Shown in pieces: positions 20,274 through 31,348 of a DNA stretch of 64,000 bases; position 1 is the stretch's first letter; each line of letters starts with the position of its first letter. A program made the position numbers and the translations under genes. The stretch is from assembly GCA_010909725.1 (NCBI GenBank), contig JAACMV010000015.1, forward strand, positions 372,001 to 436,000. The letters run 5' to 3'. Below the pieces are notes generated by a model. That model was not told where the DNA came from, ran no database searches, and worked only from the letters and a program-made list of their open reading frames with translations. The DNA is from Picochlorum sp. 'celeri'. Taxonomy: Eukaryota > Chlorophyta > Trebouxiophyceae.

Positions 20274-22025
20274 TCAAAGCCTTGAACCTGCATGAAGTCC
20301 ACCGCACTCTTTGGAGGAAGACGATGTGGTAAACATGCTTTTGGATGCATACACTCGCCACTTTTCAACATCATCCCCACCACTCACATGACGTGTCACG
20401 TCATCAAAATCTTCCGGTTTCTTTCCCACACCAGTGGCACACATGTCTGAAGCAACCATTGCCATGAGATCAGCTGACACTGTCCGAATGCAGGAAAATC
20501 TTGGAAACAGCATGCCAGTCTTCAATTCATCAGCTGTTGCCATGAGTGACAAAGCCTTTGCAGCCATCAGAAAAGCTTCATCAGAAATTTCCTTGGCTTT
20601 GCAGAGGGATGCTGCATGCCCAAGCGCTGGGAAAATATAGGCATTGTTTGATTGTGCCGGTGAATATGTGGCGCCATCAGCACCAACCAAGGGTGAAAAG
20701 GGGCTTCCACTTGCAAACAAGACCCTTCCCTTGGTCGCAGCATACGCCTCTTCGAATGTGCATTCGGATTTCGAGGTTGGATTCGACAGAGGGAATATTA
20801 TTGGCCGCTCATTTATCTGAGCCATCATCTCCATCACCTCCATTGTAAAGGACCCAGGCTGTGTTGACACGCCAATGATTGCCGTGGGCTTGACAAGCTC
20901 AACAGCCTCAATCAACGACGAACAAGGTGCTAAATCATGTGCAAACGGCTTTTTATGATCCTGCAACGAATCATATCTGCTCTTGGTGATCAAACCCTTG
21001 CTGTCAATAAAGAAGCAATGTCTCCGTCCCTCCTCCATTGAAACCCCATGCCACACATGCAAACCCTTTGCAATCAACTCTCCGATTCCAGCTCCTGCCT
21101 CACCAGCACCAAGGAAGAGCACACGCTGGTCCATCAAACTCTTCCCTGTCACACGCAAGGCTGAAAGCAAACCAGACAGCGTAATCGATGCAGTGCCCTG
21201 GATATCATCATTGAAGCAACACATGTTGTGTCTGTATTCCTGCAAAAGATCAAAGGCCATATGATTGGCAAAATCTTCAAATTGAAGAACAATATGGGTC
21301 CTCCACGCCTTCAAAGCCTGGATAAAATCTTCAATAAATGCGTGATACGCATCTCCAACAAGTCTCTGCTGCTTCATCCCAAAATACTCTTCATCATTCA
21401 AAAGATCTTCATTATTCGTTCCAACATCCAAACACACTGGCAATACACGCCGCGGCGACACCCCAGCAGCAGCAGTGTACAACAACGATTTGCCCTCTGA
21501 AATCCCCATACCACCCACTCCCAAATCCCCAAGCCCCAAAATCCGCTCCCCATCAGTCACAACCACCACTTGAATCTCATCAGCATCATACAAATCCCCA
21601 CGTATATGCTTCAGCTTCTCCAAAATAACATCCCTCCGCGTCATCCCACGTGCCTCAGCACGCAAGTGACAATCAGCACGCACATACACACCATAGGTTG
21701 GTATGGGCAGCCTGTGATACTTTTGACATGCCTCACCCACCGTAGGTGTGTACAAGTATGGCAACAGTTCCTGACAGTACTTGATCAAAGCATCATAGAA
21801 CACTGTGGGATTGTTCTTTTGCTCCATCCTCAGGTACAAGTATGTCGAAATGTCCTTGTCCTGATTCCCTCGCGTCCTCTGAATCTCCCTCACATGTTCA
21901 AGAAGACCCTCAGCAGAGTCGACAGGACCAAGGGATGGCATTTTCAGTTCAGATACAGCCTCAGTTTTCCTTAATTCTTCCTCTGTCTTCGTCAGAGACT
22001 GAGAACAACGGACACTTGCTCTCAT
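20274..22025 (-). CDS. NAD(P)-dependent malic enzyme
   Basis: 583 aa from ATG at 22025, the usual length. It carries the malic enzyme hallmarks in order: LYTPTVGEACQKY near 90-105, GLGDLGVGGMGIS near 170, the metal-site region FEDFANHMAF with CFNDDIQGTA near 250-280, the dinucleotide-binding FLGAGEAGAGIG near 305-315, and IIFPLSNPTSKSECT near 415. It oxidatively decarboxylates malate to pyruvate and CO2. Cofactor choice cannot be settled by eye, though plant-type enzymes with this pattern are mostly NADP-linked. The first 28 residues are a short leader with basic residues that could be a weak organelle signal. The gene converges on Sec8. Confidence 0.95.
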   Translation of the reverse strand: MRASVRCSQSLTKTEEELRKTEAVSELKMPSLGPVDSAEGLLEHVREIQRTRGNQDKDISTYLYLRMEQKNNPTVFYDALIKYCQELLPYLYTPTVGEACQKYHRLPIPTYGVYVRADCHLRAEARGMTRRDVILEKLKHIRGDLYDADEIQVVVVTDGERILGLGDLGVGGMGISEGKSLLYTAAAGVSPRRVLPVCLDVGTNNEDLLNDEEYFGMKQQRLVGDAYHAFIEDFIQALKAWRTHIVLQFEDFANHMAFDLLQEYRHNMCCFNDDIQGTASITLSGLLSALRVTGKSLMDQRVLFLGAGEAGAGIGELIAKGLHVWHGVSMEEGRRHCFFIDSKGLITKSRYDSLQDHKKPFAHDLAPCSSLIEAVELVKPTAIIGVSTQPGSFTMEVMEMMAQINERPIIFPLSNPTSKSECTFEEAYAATKGRVLFASGSPFSPLVGADGATYSPAQSNNAYIFPALGHAASLCKAKEISDEAFLMAAKALSLMATADELKTGMLFPRFSCIRTVSADLMAMVASDMCATGVGKKPEDFDDVTRHVSGGDDVEKWRVYASKSMFTTSSSSKECGGLHAGSRL

Positions 22026-22649
22026 GTTGAAGATTGGAATTAATCAGAATGGAGTCTTCTCTCAACACACAGAGTTGATCTGATTCCCCATTCACATATA
22101 AATTACAAATACGAGGGTAAATTATTGAATCACAGAATCAACCTAGTCGATTGAACGGTTGAATTACGAAATTCGATTGTCCGACGACACGCCCTCGTCT
22201 CTCTCTTGGTTGCATGGCCCATGGGGGTGTCTTGTTTTTAAATACTCTATTCAAGAAACTTTGGACGCCAGATCTGGACATGTCTGGTTCTTGTTGTTTT
22301 GTTGGACACACCTGCGTCGACTGATCCATATTTTTTGTTTTTATTTACTGGTAGACTCGCACGGTCAGCCTGTCGAAACGATCCGGGGAGTTTTGGGACA
22401 GTTTTTGTCGAGTCAATCAATCACGCCACCGTTGGACTTTTGATTGACGCGGTATTGTCCAAAGGGCGATATTCTTGTGATAAATATTTGTATGAATATA
22501 GTATTCAACAGGGAAACCGGATACTAGATCGATTGTGTTGATTTGGGATTGACCCTCCGTCGAGCGTAACGGTCCTAGGAGGGTTCTCAGTGGGCATTTT
22601 CATCAGTGTGCAGCCGAGGTAGCGTGTTCCTTTGCTTTTGGAGTAATAC
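22026..22649. promoter_or_regulatory. divergent promoter region, malic enzyme and ARM-BTB gene
   Basis: 624 bases between two divergent start codons. The open frames inside lack coding character. The sequence is AT-rich in places, but no specific element can be named. It should hold both promoters and 5' leaders. Confidence 0.45.
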
Positions 22650-25013
22650 ATGTCTCGTCGACAAAGTCGACGTGGGGAATCTGAACGAGAAGTAGATACG
22701 CGAGTGGCTCGGCAAGAACAGGCTCCATCGTCTGCTGAGGGGAGTGGTACACGGGAATGCACTCAATTGAATGGTCAACGCGAGACGGCCGCGGGTGTTA
22801 AGAGAAAAAAAGGGGGAATAGATATGGTACGAGTAGATGATACGATGGATGTGGAAGTAGCAAGGAATGGGGGCGAGGCGAATGATGACTTGGGATCAAA
22901 GGATAAGAGCAAGGCTGGGATTGCCAAGCGGGCCAAAAAGGTGGTGGAGGGTTTGTCCGCGATATTTGATAATGGAGTGTCACGGAATATGGAAGATGTT
23001 ATTGTGGAGAATATGGTTTGTGTGAGGCGGTACGTGAAGCATGTGCTGGATATGTGTAAGATGGAGACGCACTTGGATGTAGTGGCAGAGTCTGGTGCGG
23101 TAGAGCTGGTGATTCGGGTGATGCGGGTGATTAATAAGAATCCCGTCGAGCGACAAACCGTACAGGGATTTGAAGAGTTGGAGAGAGATGTTGGGTTTGT
23201 TCTTGGTCTCATGGCGATCAAAGTGGAGCATCAACAGGCTATATGTGATGCTGGGGCTCTCCCAACGCTCGTTGGTATTGTGAGGAGGTACAGTGAGTTT
23301 GACAGAGCTGAGCTCATTGGGTTGAGTGCACAGACGTGTCGAAGAGCATCAGATGCGATAACAAATTTAGCGCACGAGAATAATGGTGTCAAGAATATGG
23401 TCCGTGAAGAGGATGGTGTTCGTCCTTTGGTGTATTTGCTTGAATCAAATGATCCAAAAGTTCAGCGTGCGGTTGCTGGTACTTTGAGAACTCTGGCGTT
23501 TAAGAATGAAGAAAATAAGGATTTGATTGTGCATTTGAATGCATTGCCTTTATTGGTACAAATGTTGCGGTCAGATGACAGTTCTATTCATTATGAGGCA
23601 GTTGGGGTGATTGGAAATCTAGTCCACTCATCACAGCACATTAAGATCAAGGTATTAAATGAAGGAGCTCTTCAACCAGTCATCGACTTATTATCTTCAC
23701 CATGTCCGGATTCTCAGAGAGAAGCGGCATTGCTTCTGGGGCAATTTGCTACTGTGGAATCAGACTTCAAGTGCAGGATTGCCCAGAGAGGAGCAGTCCC
23801 ACCGTTAATAGCGATGCTTTCGAATCGGGATTGTCAGCTGAAAGAGATGGCAGCTTTTGCGTTGGGAAGACTGGCGCAAAATAAAGACAACCAAGCAGGC
23901 ATTGTTGCCATGGGTGGGTTGAAACCTCTGCTTTCATTGCTGGATTCAGAACAACCAAATCTGCAGCATAATGCAGCCTTTGCGTTATATGGGCTTTCTG
24001 AGAATGAGGATAATTTGATTCATTTCATTCGAGATGGAGCAATCCAGATTATCCAGGAGTGTGATTTAGGACCCCAGGCATCAAGAGATTGCGTGCAGAA
24101 GATGACACGGCGACTCCAGGACAAACTGACCGGAGATGTCCTGCCGCAACTTTTGTACGTATTCAAAGGCAGTCAGAGAGAACGGGGTACAATAGCAATT
24201 AACCTCGGTCTTTTATTATGCGCTATTGAGCCACCCCTTCCTGGACCAATATCAGTCACGAGCAAACTTGTCAAAAAGGGTGTGCACAAGGCATTAGCAG
24301 ATATTGTCTGTGAGGTGAGTGTCCCTGAAGACAAACATGTATTAGCTTCCAGGGCTCTAGCAAATGTTGCACACTATTCGGGCATTACTGTGCCAAGGCA
24401 GATTAATGGCATCCAGCCACCAGAGCCAGATGTATTTTTGGGCGAGCAATATTTGAACAAGAAGGCACTATCTGATGTCATCTTCCTTGTCGAAGGAAAG
24501 GAATTTTATGCCCATAAAATCGCTCTTCAAGCAGGATCTGAAGTATTCAAGTCCATGTTTGAAGGAGACTATAAAGAAAAGGAAGCAGATTCCATCCCAA
24601 TCCCAAATATCCGTTGGCCAGTTTTTGAAGCCATGATGCGCTGCCTGTACACTGGCACCGTAGAAGTGAAACCAGACATTGCACAGGAGCTCTTGGAAGC
24701 AGCAGATCAGTACATGATTGAAAATCTAAAGAGCCTATGCCAAGTGGCCATCACAGAGGAACTCACATCTGAGAATGTCTCGGCTGCATTTGACCTCGCA
24801 GAGGCATATGATGCACCAGAGCTGGCAACAGCATGTGTCGTCTTCTGCCTCGAAGGCTATGCTGCTGCACTCTATGAGAACAGAAGATCGTACAACAAAC
24901 TTATTCAAAGAATGACAAAGCGCTTGGTCCAGTTGTTAGAATCGTATGTGGAAGATCGTTTGGAATCTCAGGATACATCAGAGGAGGATGATTTGGAACT
25001 CATGGAAGATTGA
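22650..25013 (+). CDS. armadillo-repeat BTB protein (ARIA/ABAP1-like)
   Basis: Intronless, 787 aa from ATG at 22650. The first 100 residues are basic and disordered with possible nuclear signals (KRKKGG and KRAKK). Residues about 120-590 are armadillo repeats (DGVRPLVYLLESNDPKVQRAVAG; AVGVIGNLVHSSQHIK; MAAFALGRLAQNKDNQAGI). A BTB/POZ domain follows at about 605-705 (LSDVIFLVEGKEFYAHKIAL; MFEGDYKEKE; LYTGTVEVKP) and then a BACK-like helical end with an acidic tail. This order is that of Arabidopsis ARIA and ABAP1, which act in the nucleus as transcription partners or CUL3 substrate adaptors. Which of the two it resembles more cannot be decided here. Confidence 0.88.
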   Translation: MSRRQSRRGESEREVDTRVARQEQAPSSAEGSGTRECTQLNGQRETAAGVKRKKGGIDMVRVDDTMDVEVARNGGEANDDLGSKDKSKAGIAKRAKKVVEGLSAIFDNGVSRNMEDVIVENMVCVRRYVKHVLDMCKMETHLDVVAESGAVELVIRVMRVINKNPVERQTVQGFEELERDVGFVLGLMAIKVEHQQAICDAGALPTLVGIVRRYSEFDRAELIGLSAQTCRRASDAITNLAHENNGVKNMVREEDGVRPLVYLLESNDPKVQRAVAGTLRTLAFKNEENKDLIVHLNALPLLVQMLRSDDSSIHYEAVGVIGNLVHSSQHIKIKVLNEGALQPVIDLLSSPCPDSQREAALLLGQFATVESDFKCRIAQRGAVPPLIAMLSNRDCQLKEMAAFALGRLAQNKDNQAGIVAMGGLKPLLSLLDSEQPNLQHNAAFALYGLSENEDNLIHFIRDGAIQIIQECDLGPQASRDCVQKMTRRLQDKLTGDVLPQLLYVFKGSQRERGTIAINLGLLLCAIEPPLPGPISVTSKLVKKGVHKALADIVCEVSVPEDKHVLASRALANVAHYSGITVPRQINGIQPPEPDVFLGEQYLNKKALSDVIFLVEGKEFYAHKIALQAGSEVFKSMFEGDYKEKEADSIPIPNIRWPVFEAMMRCLYTGTVEVKPDIAQELLEAADQYMIENLKSLCQVAITEELTSENVSAAFDLAEAYDAPELATACVVFCLEGYAAALYENRRSYNKLIQRMTKRLVQLLESYVEDRLESQDTSEEDDLELMED

Positions 25014-25206
25014 GTTTCTTCGTACCCCAACCCTGTTTAAAAAATAAAATTATACTGTTTTAAATCCATGTGATTATGATATTATCGAATGCCTGTATCT
25101 AGCAGGGTCCCTCCTTGTCCTGGACAAGCACGAAACAAGCAACAAAGTTTGGTGCCAACCGTACGGGGTAGCCCGATTAACACAATGAATTCATTGTAAA
25201 ATTCGA

Positions 25207-28200
25207 ATGTCGGATCAGGAAACTCGAGTGGGGGGATTGATCCTAGAGAACGCTCCTGCTGTTGACTTGTATGGGTTGGTGCTTCTCGGTGGCTATATCG
25301 CCGCTGTATGCCTTTATCTTCTGTCATGCTGGATAGGAAGAGCATGGAAATCAAGGAAGACGATGCTCGCGTTAGATAGGGGCAAGTTTCGTTATGCTGC
25401 TGCGACTGGCAATCTGCCAGCCATGGTTGCTATCAAGGAGAGGAGCTCCTATTGGACTGTTGATGCAGATTTGGATGGTTTCACCGCTCTTCACGCAAGT
25501 TGCGTACAGGGACAAGTCGGTGCTGTGCTGTGGCTTTGCCAAAATGGAGCAGATGTGAATGCTTTCAAGCAAGATGGTTGGAAGTACACAGCGTTGCATT
25601 ATGCTGCGTCACAGGGAGGGCTTTCAGGCTTTCTCATTGTCAAGATTTTGATTGCATTTGGGGCAGATTGGAAGATGCAAACATTTGCTGGTAAGATTTT
25701 GTTTTCTTTTCGTTGAATGGATGCATCAATGCCTGGTGATCATTGTATCTGTACATGTTGTGTAGGGTATACTGCTGCTCAGATTGCGGCAAATCAAGGG
25801 CATGGAAATATTTCGCTTTTTCTTTCAAGTGTCGCTTCCGAACAGGTTACTGTAGGTCCTGATGACTACAAGGATTGTTACTACGTGAAAGAAGGGACGA
25901 ATTGGCAACGGATGCGTGGGTCTGTACAACCACTAGCATCAATTGATGAGTATATGAAGCGAGCAGATGAAGGTATCGGGTCTCCAGGCACGCGAATCCC
26001 CCCAACCTTGAAGACATTTAGAATACTCGCTGTGTTGTACATTATAAGCTCGGCATGCTATCTTGTTTGGAGGGTTTTGCGATCATTGAACCCTGGTTAT
26101 TATTATTTTTACAGTATGCCATTTTGGCTTGTTGAGGCAGTCGGTTGGACCCTTGGACTTTGCTTTATATATTCTCTGTTCAATCAGATTGAGAGGCCAG
26201 GAAGAGATATTGCGGCTATGCTAGAGCCAGAAAAATACCCTCAGACTGATATATTTATTGTACGATATACAGAGCCGGTTGAAATTTTAGAGGCAACTGT
26301 TGTTGCCGCATTGAATTCAGATTTTCCGGGAGAAAAGCTCACTGTGTATGTTTTAGATGATGGAAAGTCGACCGACGTGAAGGACATGACTCGACGGATC
26401 AATTATCAGTTGAAATACATGGGGCGCAGAGCAAACCTCAAGTATGTTGCCAGAGACAAGGTGAAAGGCGTGCCTCATCATGCTAAAGCTGGCAATATCA
26501 ACAGTTGTTTGCTGACAGCTTCTTCACCAGATACAGATTATATTCTCGTGCTTGATTGTGATATGATCATTCACCCATCTTTTCTTCGGAGAGCGTTGGG
26601 GCATTTTCTGGTCCAGAACAAGGGTGATGAATGGGTGATGAAAGATTTTGCCGGATTGCTTCAGCTTCCACAGGATTTCTGGAATGTGTCAAATGATGAC
26701 CCAATGGTACACTGTGCACGGTTCTTTTACGGTCCCATGCTTCAAGGGAGAGACGGCGTGGGATGTTGCCCATGCTGTGGCACTGGAGTGATATTCAAAC
26801 GCTCCATCTTGGTGTCCATTGGGGGGCAGGCATTCGGTAGTATTACTGAGGATTGCAATACAGCCATGTGTTTGCTTGCAGCAGGCTTTGCAAATATGTT
26901 TCTGGTCGAAAGACTTGTATATGGGATGGCTCCAGAGGATATTGCTGGAGTCTTCCAGCAGAGGACACGATGGGCAGTCGGTGCCATGCAGATTCTATAC
27001 AGAGATAATCCACTACGAAAGGCAGGACTGACCACGGCACAGTCATTTTTATTCTTTGAAATTGGCGCTCATCACTACCTTGCAATAGGAACTGTATTTC
27101 TTGCCATTGTACCATTACTGTACCCATATGTAGAGATATCACCGGTGACTGTGGGTAATCTGTGGGAATTTTGTATTGCTTTTGGAGTATTCTTTTCGAT
27201 AAATCGCTTGATGATGTGGCAAGCTCACAAGGCATGTTCAGCAGGTGGAGACCTGGAATTGTGGCGGTATGTTACAGATTGTATTGGACACTGCTGGGGA
27301 GTCCGACCTGGTGACACATTTGTCGAATTTGTATACTATCTTTATAATTATCACAATTGCAGTGGTGGGCAGATGTGGGTATGGATGGCGCCAAATCACA
27401 TCAAGTCAATCATCAAAACCTTCATTGGAGAGGTCAATCTTTTCAAATTTCTCAAGTTTGAAATTTCATTTGTGGTGACGAAAAAGGACAGCGACAGCAC
27501 GAAAAGTAGCCTTTCGGAGACGCTGGCGTGTACGTGGCCATTCATTGCCTATTATGCTGCCACCTTGGGATCAACGGTATTCGTAATTGTGAGGTCTGCC
27601 ACAGGACTATACTCTTTGTGGGAAATCATCATGCTTGTAACTTCCCTGCTCTGGTCATTTTTCATTTGCTTGTGTTTATGGCCTCCACTCTCAACGTTGA
27701 TGCCTAGAGTGGAAACAGAACAGGGATGGAAAATTGCATGGGATGCAAATATTGATCGCAAGAAATTTGGGGTTGATGAGAAGAATAGGGTTGTTCGTCA
27801 TCGCAAATCTAGTATCGCTAAGCAGGGCTCCTCGTTCATTGTAATGGAGGAGGGAAAACGGTACAAAATTGATAAATTGACTGAAAATGTTGTTTCTGTG
27901 TTTCGGCCTCATGATGATGATGATGATGATGATCTCGTAAGTCCGTTTGAAGATGGTGACTGGGATGACGATGCCAGTGATGCAAGTTCTGAGCGTCCAA
28001 AGAGATCTGGCATTGGGAGAATGCTTTCATCTGTAGGGAGAATATTTTCCGATGGCGCCAGAAAGGGGTCAGAATCGCTGTTCCAGCGCTCCTATAGCAG
28101 CACAAATATTGGGCGAGTTGCCCTGCCCAGGAAGACTGCAGAAACGCTCCTCCAATCTGGACTTGTTGTTTCTACAATTCTACCTGAACCAGAAGGTATT

Positions 28201-29712
28201 TCTAGGCTTACATCAGATCGACCAGATGTGCGTTCTTTGTCCATTGATCATCTTCGATCGCATGTTCACAGTTTTGGAAGTCTGGGCCCTCAATGGCCAA
28301 GCATTGGCAAAGGGAACAGCAGAATATTGTCTGAGTCTGGCATTCGCCACACGACGCATAGTAAAAACAGCAAAGAGCAAGCAATTCCTCCAAAGGATTC
28401 CACGACACTACAGAGCCATATGATCGATCCCTTGGAATCAAGTTTAAGTTCCAGAGAAAGCATTGTCTGGCCTACCTTGTCGCTGGTTGATACAAGGCAT
28501 GTGACTGGGTCTTCAGAGCGTCTGGCAGAGATTCAAGAAGAAGATGATGATGGGTCTGGGGAACCAACACCATCTAACAATGGAGGCCTTGATACTCAGA
28601 AATCTTGTGTTCCTTCTGGGAGTAGTCACTTATTCCACAAAGGCACATCATCATCAACACGGAACGTGCTCGAAATTCAGACAGGCATTCACATTACGAA
28701 TAGCGGGAGAGTATTTAGAGGCCAGCAAGAAGTTGGGCTCGAGAATCTCACGAAGGATGTTGTGGCTCATCTGCAACTAAATAATCACGAAGAAAGCAGT
28801 GCAGATTTTGTCAGTCCATTCTTTGACGGCGACGAATCCTCAAACACACTTTCCAGTCTACATTCAGAGATCAAGGATCAGAAGAAACTCATAATCACCG
28901 ACAGTGGCAAAGTGTTCAGAGGCGAGGAAGAAGTTGGTCTTGAAAATCTCACAAAGGACGTTGTGGCTCATTTACAACTCAACAATCACGAGGAAAGCAG
29001 TACAGATTTTGTCAGCCCATTCTTTGATGGCCCATCCCTTGGATCATCGGCATTGACATCTTCCGTACCACATCGCTCCGAAATACAACCCTTGGCAAGG
29101 CCGCAAACAAAAAGCACAGGGATAGTGAGCTCGTCAGCATGGCATGGCCGACAGAAAATTGGCAATACACGACAACACTCATTGCTTCTGTACCCTGGAT
29201 TGAGCGCAAAGCCAGATACTAAAGCATCCAATTTTAATCGTATGCTGTCTATTCCTGTAGAGTTTGACAGAAAAGAGGCCAGAAAACATGGATTGGACAT
29301 GATCAGGCAAATGTCCCAAGCTCTCAGCCATGAAATTGCAGCTGAAGACCAGAATGTATTACTCATGCAAAAGAGGAACGCAAGCTCTGTCATCATGGGT
29401 AGACGCGCAACAGAAACTCTGGGCTCTCGTTTGCTCAGTCAACCAGGATCGGTGATGCTCTCCACAATATTTTCCCAACTGAGTCAAATGTTGCCATCTC
29501 AGCTGGAACAAAAGGGAATCATCATCCCAGTGATCCCTGAAAACATATTTGAACACAGCATTGCTGCCAAACCAAACTTTGAGTTCCGGCAACTCCCGAG
29601 CAAGACAATCATGTTCTTCTCAATCAACATTCTCATGATCACCTGTGTCTGCATTGGGGGAATTCTTGCCATATTCTTTGCAAATGAATCAGAATCTTCT
29701 TCTTCTTCATAA
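25207..29712 (+). CDS. ankyrin-repeat cellulose synthase-type GT2 glycosyltransferase
   Basis: Two exons, join(25207..25690, 25766..29712), 1,476 aa. The junction restores an ankyrin repeat (TFAGYTAAQIAANQGHGN). An N-terminal membrane segment (about 22-42) precedes ankyrin repeats at about 60-185. Two membrane segments follow, then a family-2 glycosyltransferase core with VLDDGKS (about 358), LDCDM (about 424), ITED (about 521) and QQRTRW (about 558), the D, DxD, TED and QxxRW set of processive beta-glucan synthases. More membrane segments follow. The C-terminal 600 residues are cytosolic-like, Ser-rich and disordered, with a three-copy motif (separate entry) and a final membrane segment (about 1443-1468). 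It probably polymerises cellulose or a related beta-glucan. The ankyrin fusion is unusual to me. It converges on the SnRK2-like gene with 57 bases between stops. Confidence 0.88.
27856..29030 (+). repeat. three copies of a protein motif in the tail of the ankyrin-cellulose synthase
   Basis: Copy 1 at about 27856-27960 reads KLTENVVSVF, an Asp run, then LVSPFEDGD. Copy 2 at about 28689-28836 reads NLTKDVVAHLQLNNHEESS, then DFVSPFFDGD. Copy 3 at about 28887-29030 is nearly the same as copy 2, ending DFVSPFFDG. Copies 2 and 3 are close tandem duplicates at DNA level; copy 1 is older and diverged. The shared pattern is a basic Gly/Arg lead, LTxxVV, a spacer of 14-18 residues and VSPFxDG. I do not recognise it. 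Confidence 0.8.
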
Positions 29713-29769
29713 ATTATTTACATTTAATCAATATGTACAGACAAGAAACAACCATGGTGGTGCACCACA

Positions 29770-30810
29770 TCATTTCCCGTTCACTGACGTCTGAGGCTTG
29801 ACAATAATGTTTGATTCTCCACGAAGGATTTTCCTCACATCAACCACCATCTGATCAGTTACACGCGGCGCCTCCGTTAACTGCTTCACCACCTGATCAT
29901 TAAACTTTGCAACACCTTTGTTCAAGCTTTTCAGAAACCATGGATGCTTCATCAATTCTTCAATCGAGATTCTCTTATTTGGATCAGAATCCAACATTTT
30001 CCGTAATAATTCATTGCAATCTCTCGATACATTCAGTACAGGATCAAATATATTCTCCATCGTCCTCCTCACCAGACTATGCGCCTGTTTAATACTGCCA
30101 GAACCTTGCGAATCCTGATCCTTCTTGAACGGATACCGGCATGTCAACATCACATACAGCACAACCCCACACGACCACACATCAGACATTCTCGCATCAT
30201 ATTCAACATGTCTTTCATTCATAATAATTTCCGGTGCTATATACATGACGGTGCCAATCCTCGTACTCGGTGCACTATGTCTATTCATATCTTTTGAAAA
30301 CCCAAAATCTGACAGCTTGACCATCTTTTTCTTCCCTCCAGCATTCGTCAACAAAATATTCTCCAACTTTATATCTCTACTCACTACATCCATCTTATGA
30401 CAAAAGTCCACCGCCAAGATCAACTGTTGAAAATACCACCTCGCTGTATCCTCTGTCAACCCACCCTTTGCCTTGACATATGTAAACAAATCCCCTCGAT
30501 CCGCATATTCCAACACCAGCACCAAATGATCTTCAGTCACAAACAACTCCTCCAACTTGATAATATGAGGATGCTTTAGCTTGAACTGATTAATAATCTC
30601 CCTCTCCACATATTTGCTCTTGGTAGAATTCAGTGGAATAAACTTCAAGGCAAACCTCTTCTTGGTGATGGAATCCACTGCCATCACAACAAATCCGTTT
30701 GCTCCTCGATTCAAATACTCCACACATTGATACCGTGAGCCAGGCAGTAACTCTCGTGGGGCTGGCTCTCGAGGCTCCATGTGGACACTCGGTTCGTCCT
30801 CTCCACTCAT
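29770..30810 (-). CDS. SnRK2-like serine/threonine protein kinase
   Basis: 346 aa from ATG at 30810. The kinase domain spans about 28-290: glycine loop NRGANGFVVMA, VAIK-type lysine FALKFI, catalytic loop SRDIKLENILL (Ser in place of His in HRD, Asp kept), DFGFSKD, and GTVMYIAPEI. The block YVEREIINQFKLKHPHIIKLEE and the end HPWFLKSLN match SnRK2 kinases, which in plants carry osmotic and abscisic acid signals. The long acidic C-terminal box of plant SnRK2s is absent; the tail is short and neutral. The start codon sits at the end of a CAT triplet run. CaMK-type kinases are the alternative. Confidence 0.85.
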   Translation of the reverse strand: MSGEDEPSVHMEPREPAPRELLPGSRYQCVEYLNRGANGFVVMAVDSITKKRFALKFIPLNSTKSKYVEREIINQFKLKHPHIIKLEELFVTEDHLVLVLEYADRGDLFTYVKAKGGLTEDTARWYFQQLILAVDFCHKMDVVSRDIKLENILLTNAGGKKKMVKLSDFGFSKDMNRHSAPSTRIGTVMYIAPEIIMNERHVEYDARMSDVWSCGVVLYVMLTCRYPFKKDQDSQGSGSIKQAHSLVRRTMENIFDPVLNVSRDCNELLRKMLDSDPNKRISIEELMKHPWFLKSLNKGVAKFNDQVVKQLTEAPRVTDQMVVDVRKILRGESNIIVKPQTSVNGK

Positions 30811-31348
30811 GATGATGATGATGATGCTCTCAGAGACGTGGATAATGGATCAAATTGACATCGATATCAAAGATGAATTCAAAATGAGACGCATGTCCCT
30901 TGTAGGAGGATACGTTCGAAATCCCAGGCCGCGTCTGTCCACACAGGTCCACTGCAGTCTGAATGGGCAATTGGAATCCGATTGCCAAATACTGATGAAT
31001 TGTTGCAAATATATCAGATATATTCGAAGCAAACCCAACGATGGAAATGCTTGCGACACACGAGACCGTCGAAGACGGTACTTACAGCCAGTCGTCACGA
31101 ACGCGAGCCACCAGCTTGGTCTACGCAACCCCAATCCGCACTGTATTACGTGTTTTAAAAATCAATCAATCAATAAGAATTTATAGTATAGGGTAGGATT
31201 GCATTTGTGTGCCAATCATTGGGACTAACGCACAATTAACACCTGGTCGATTTTAGATAACGGCCCACGGTCAAATATACCCAGCCATGGGCCATGGATC
31301 ATCACGTCAAACAAGCGTCTGCATGAGGTTGTGAGGCACATCTGTGTG
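30811..31348. other. intergenic region, no gene seen
   Basis: 538 bases between the 5' end of the SnRK2-like gene and the 3' end of the next kinase gene, both on the minus strand. It begins with a run of GAT triplets and has a tcaatcaatcaa run near 31163. Open frames on both strands look random. No tRNA-like fold was evident by eye. Confidence 0.45.

Noticed and set aside
30811..31348. tRNA gene in the gap before the SnRK2-like gene
   Set aside because: A GTTCGAAATCC-like piece near 30918 lacks pairing arms for a T-stem or acceptor stem.
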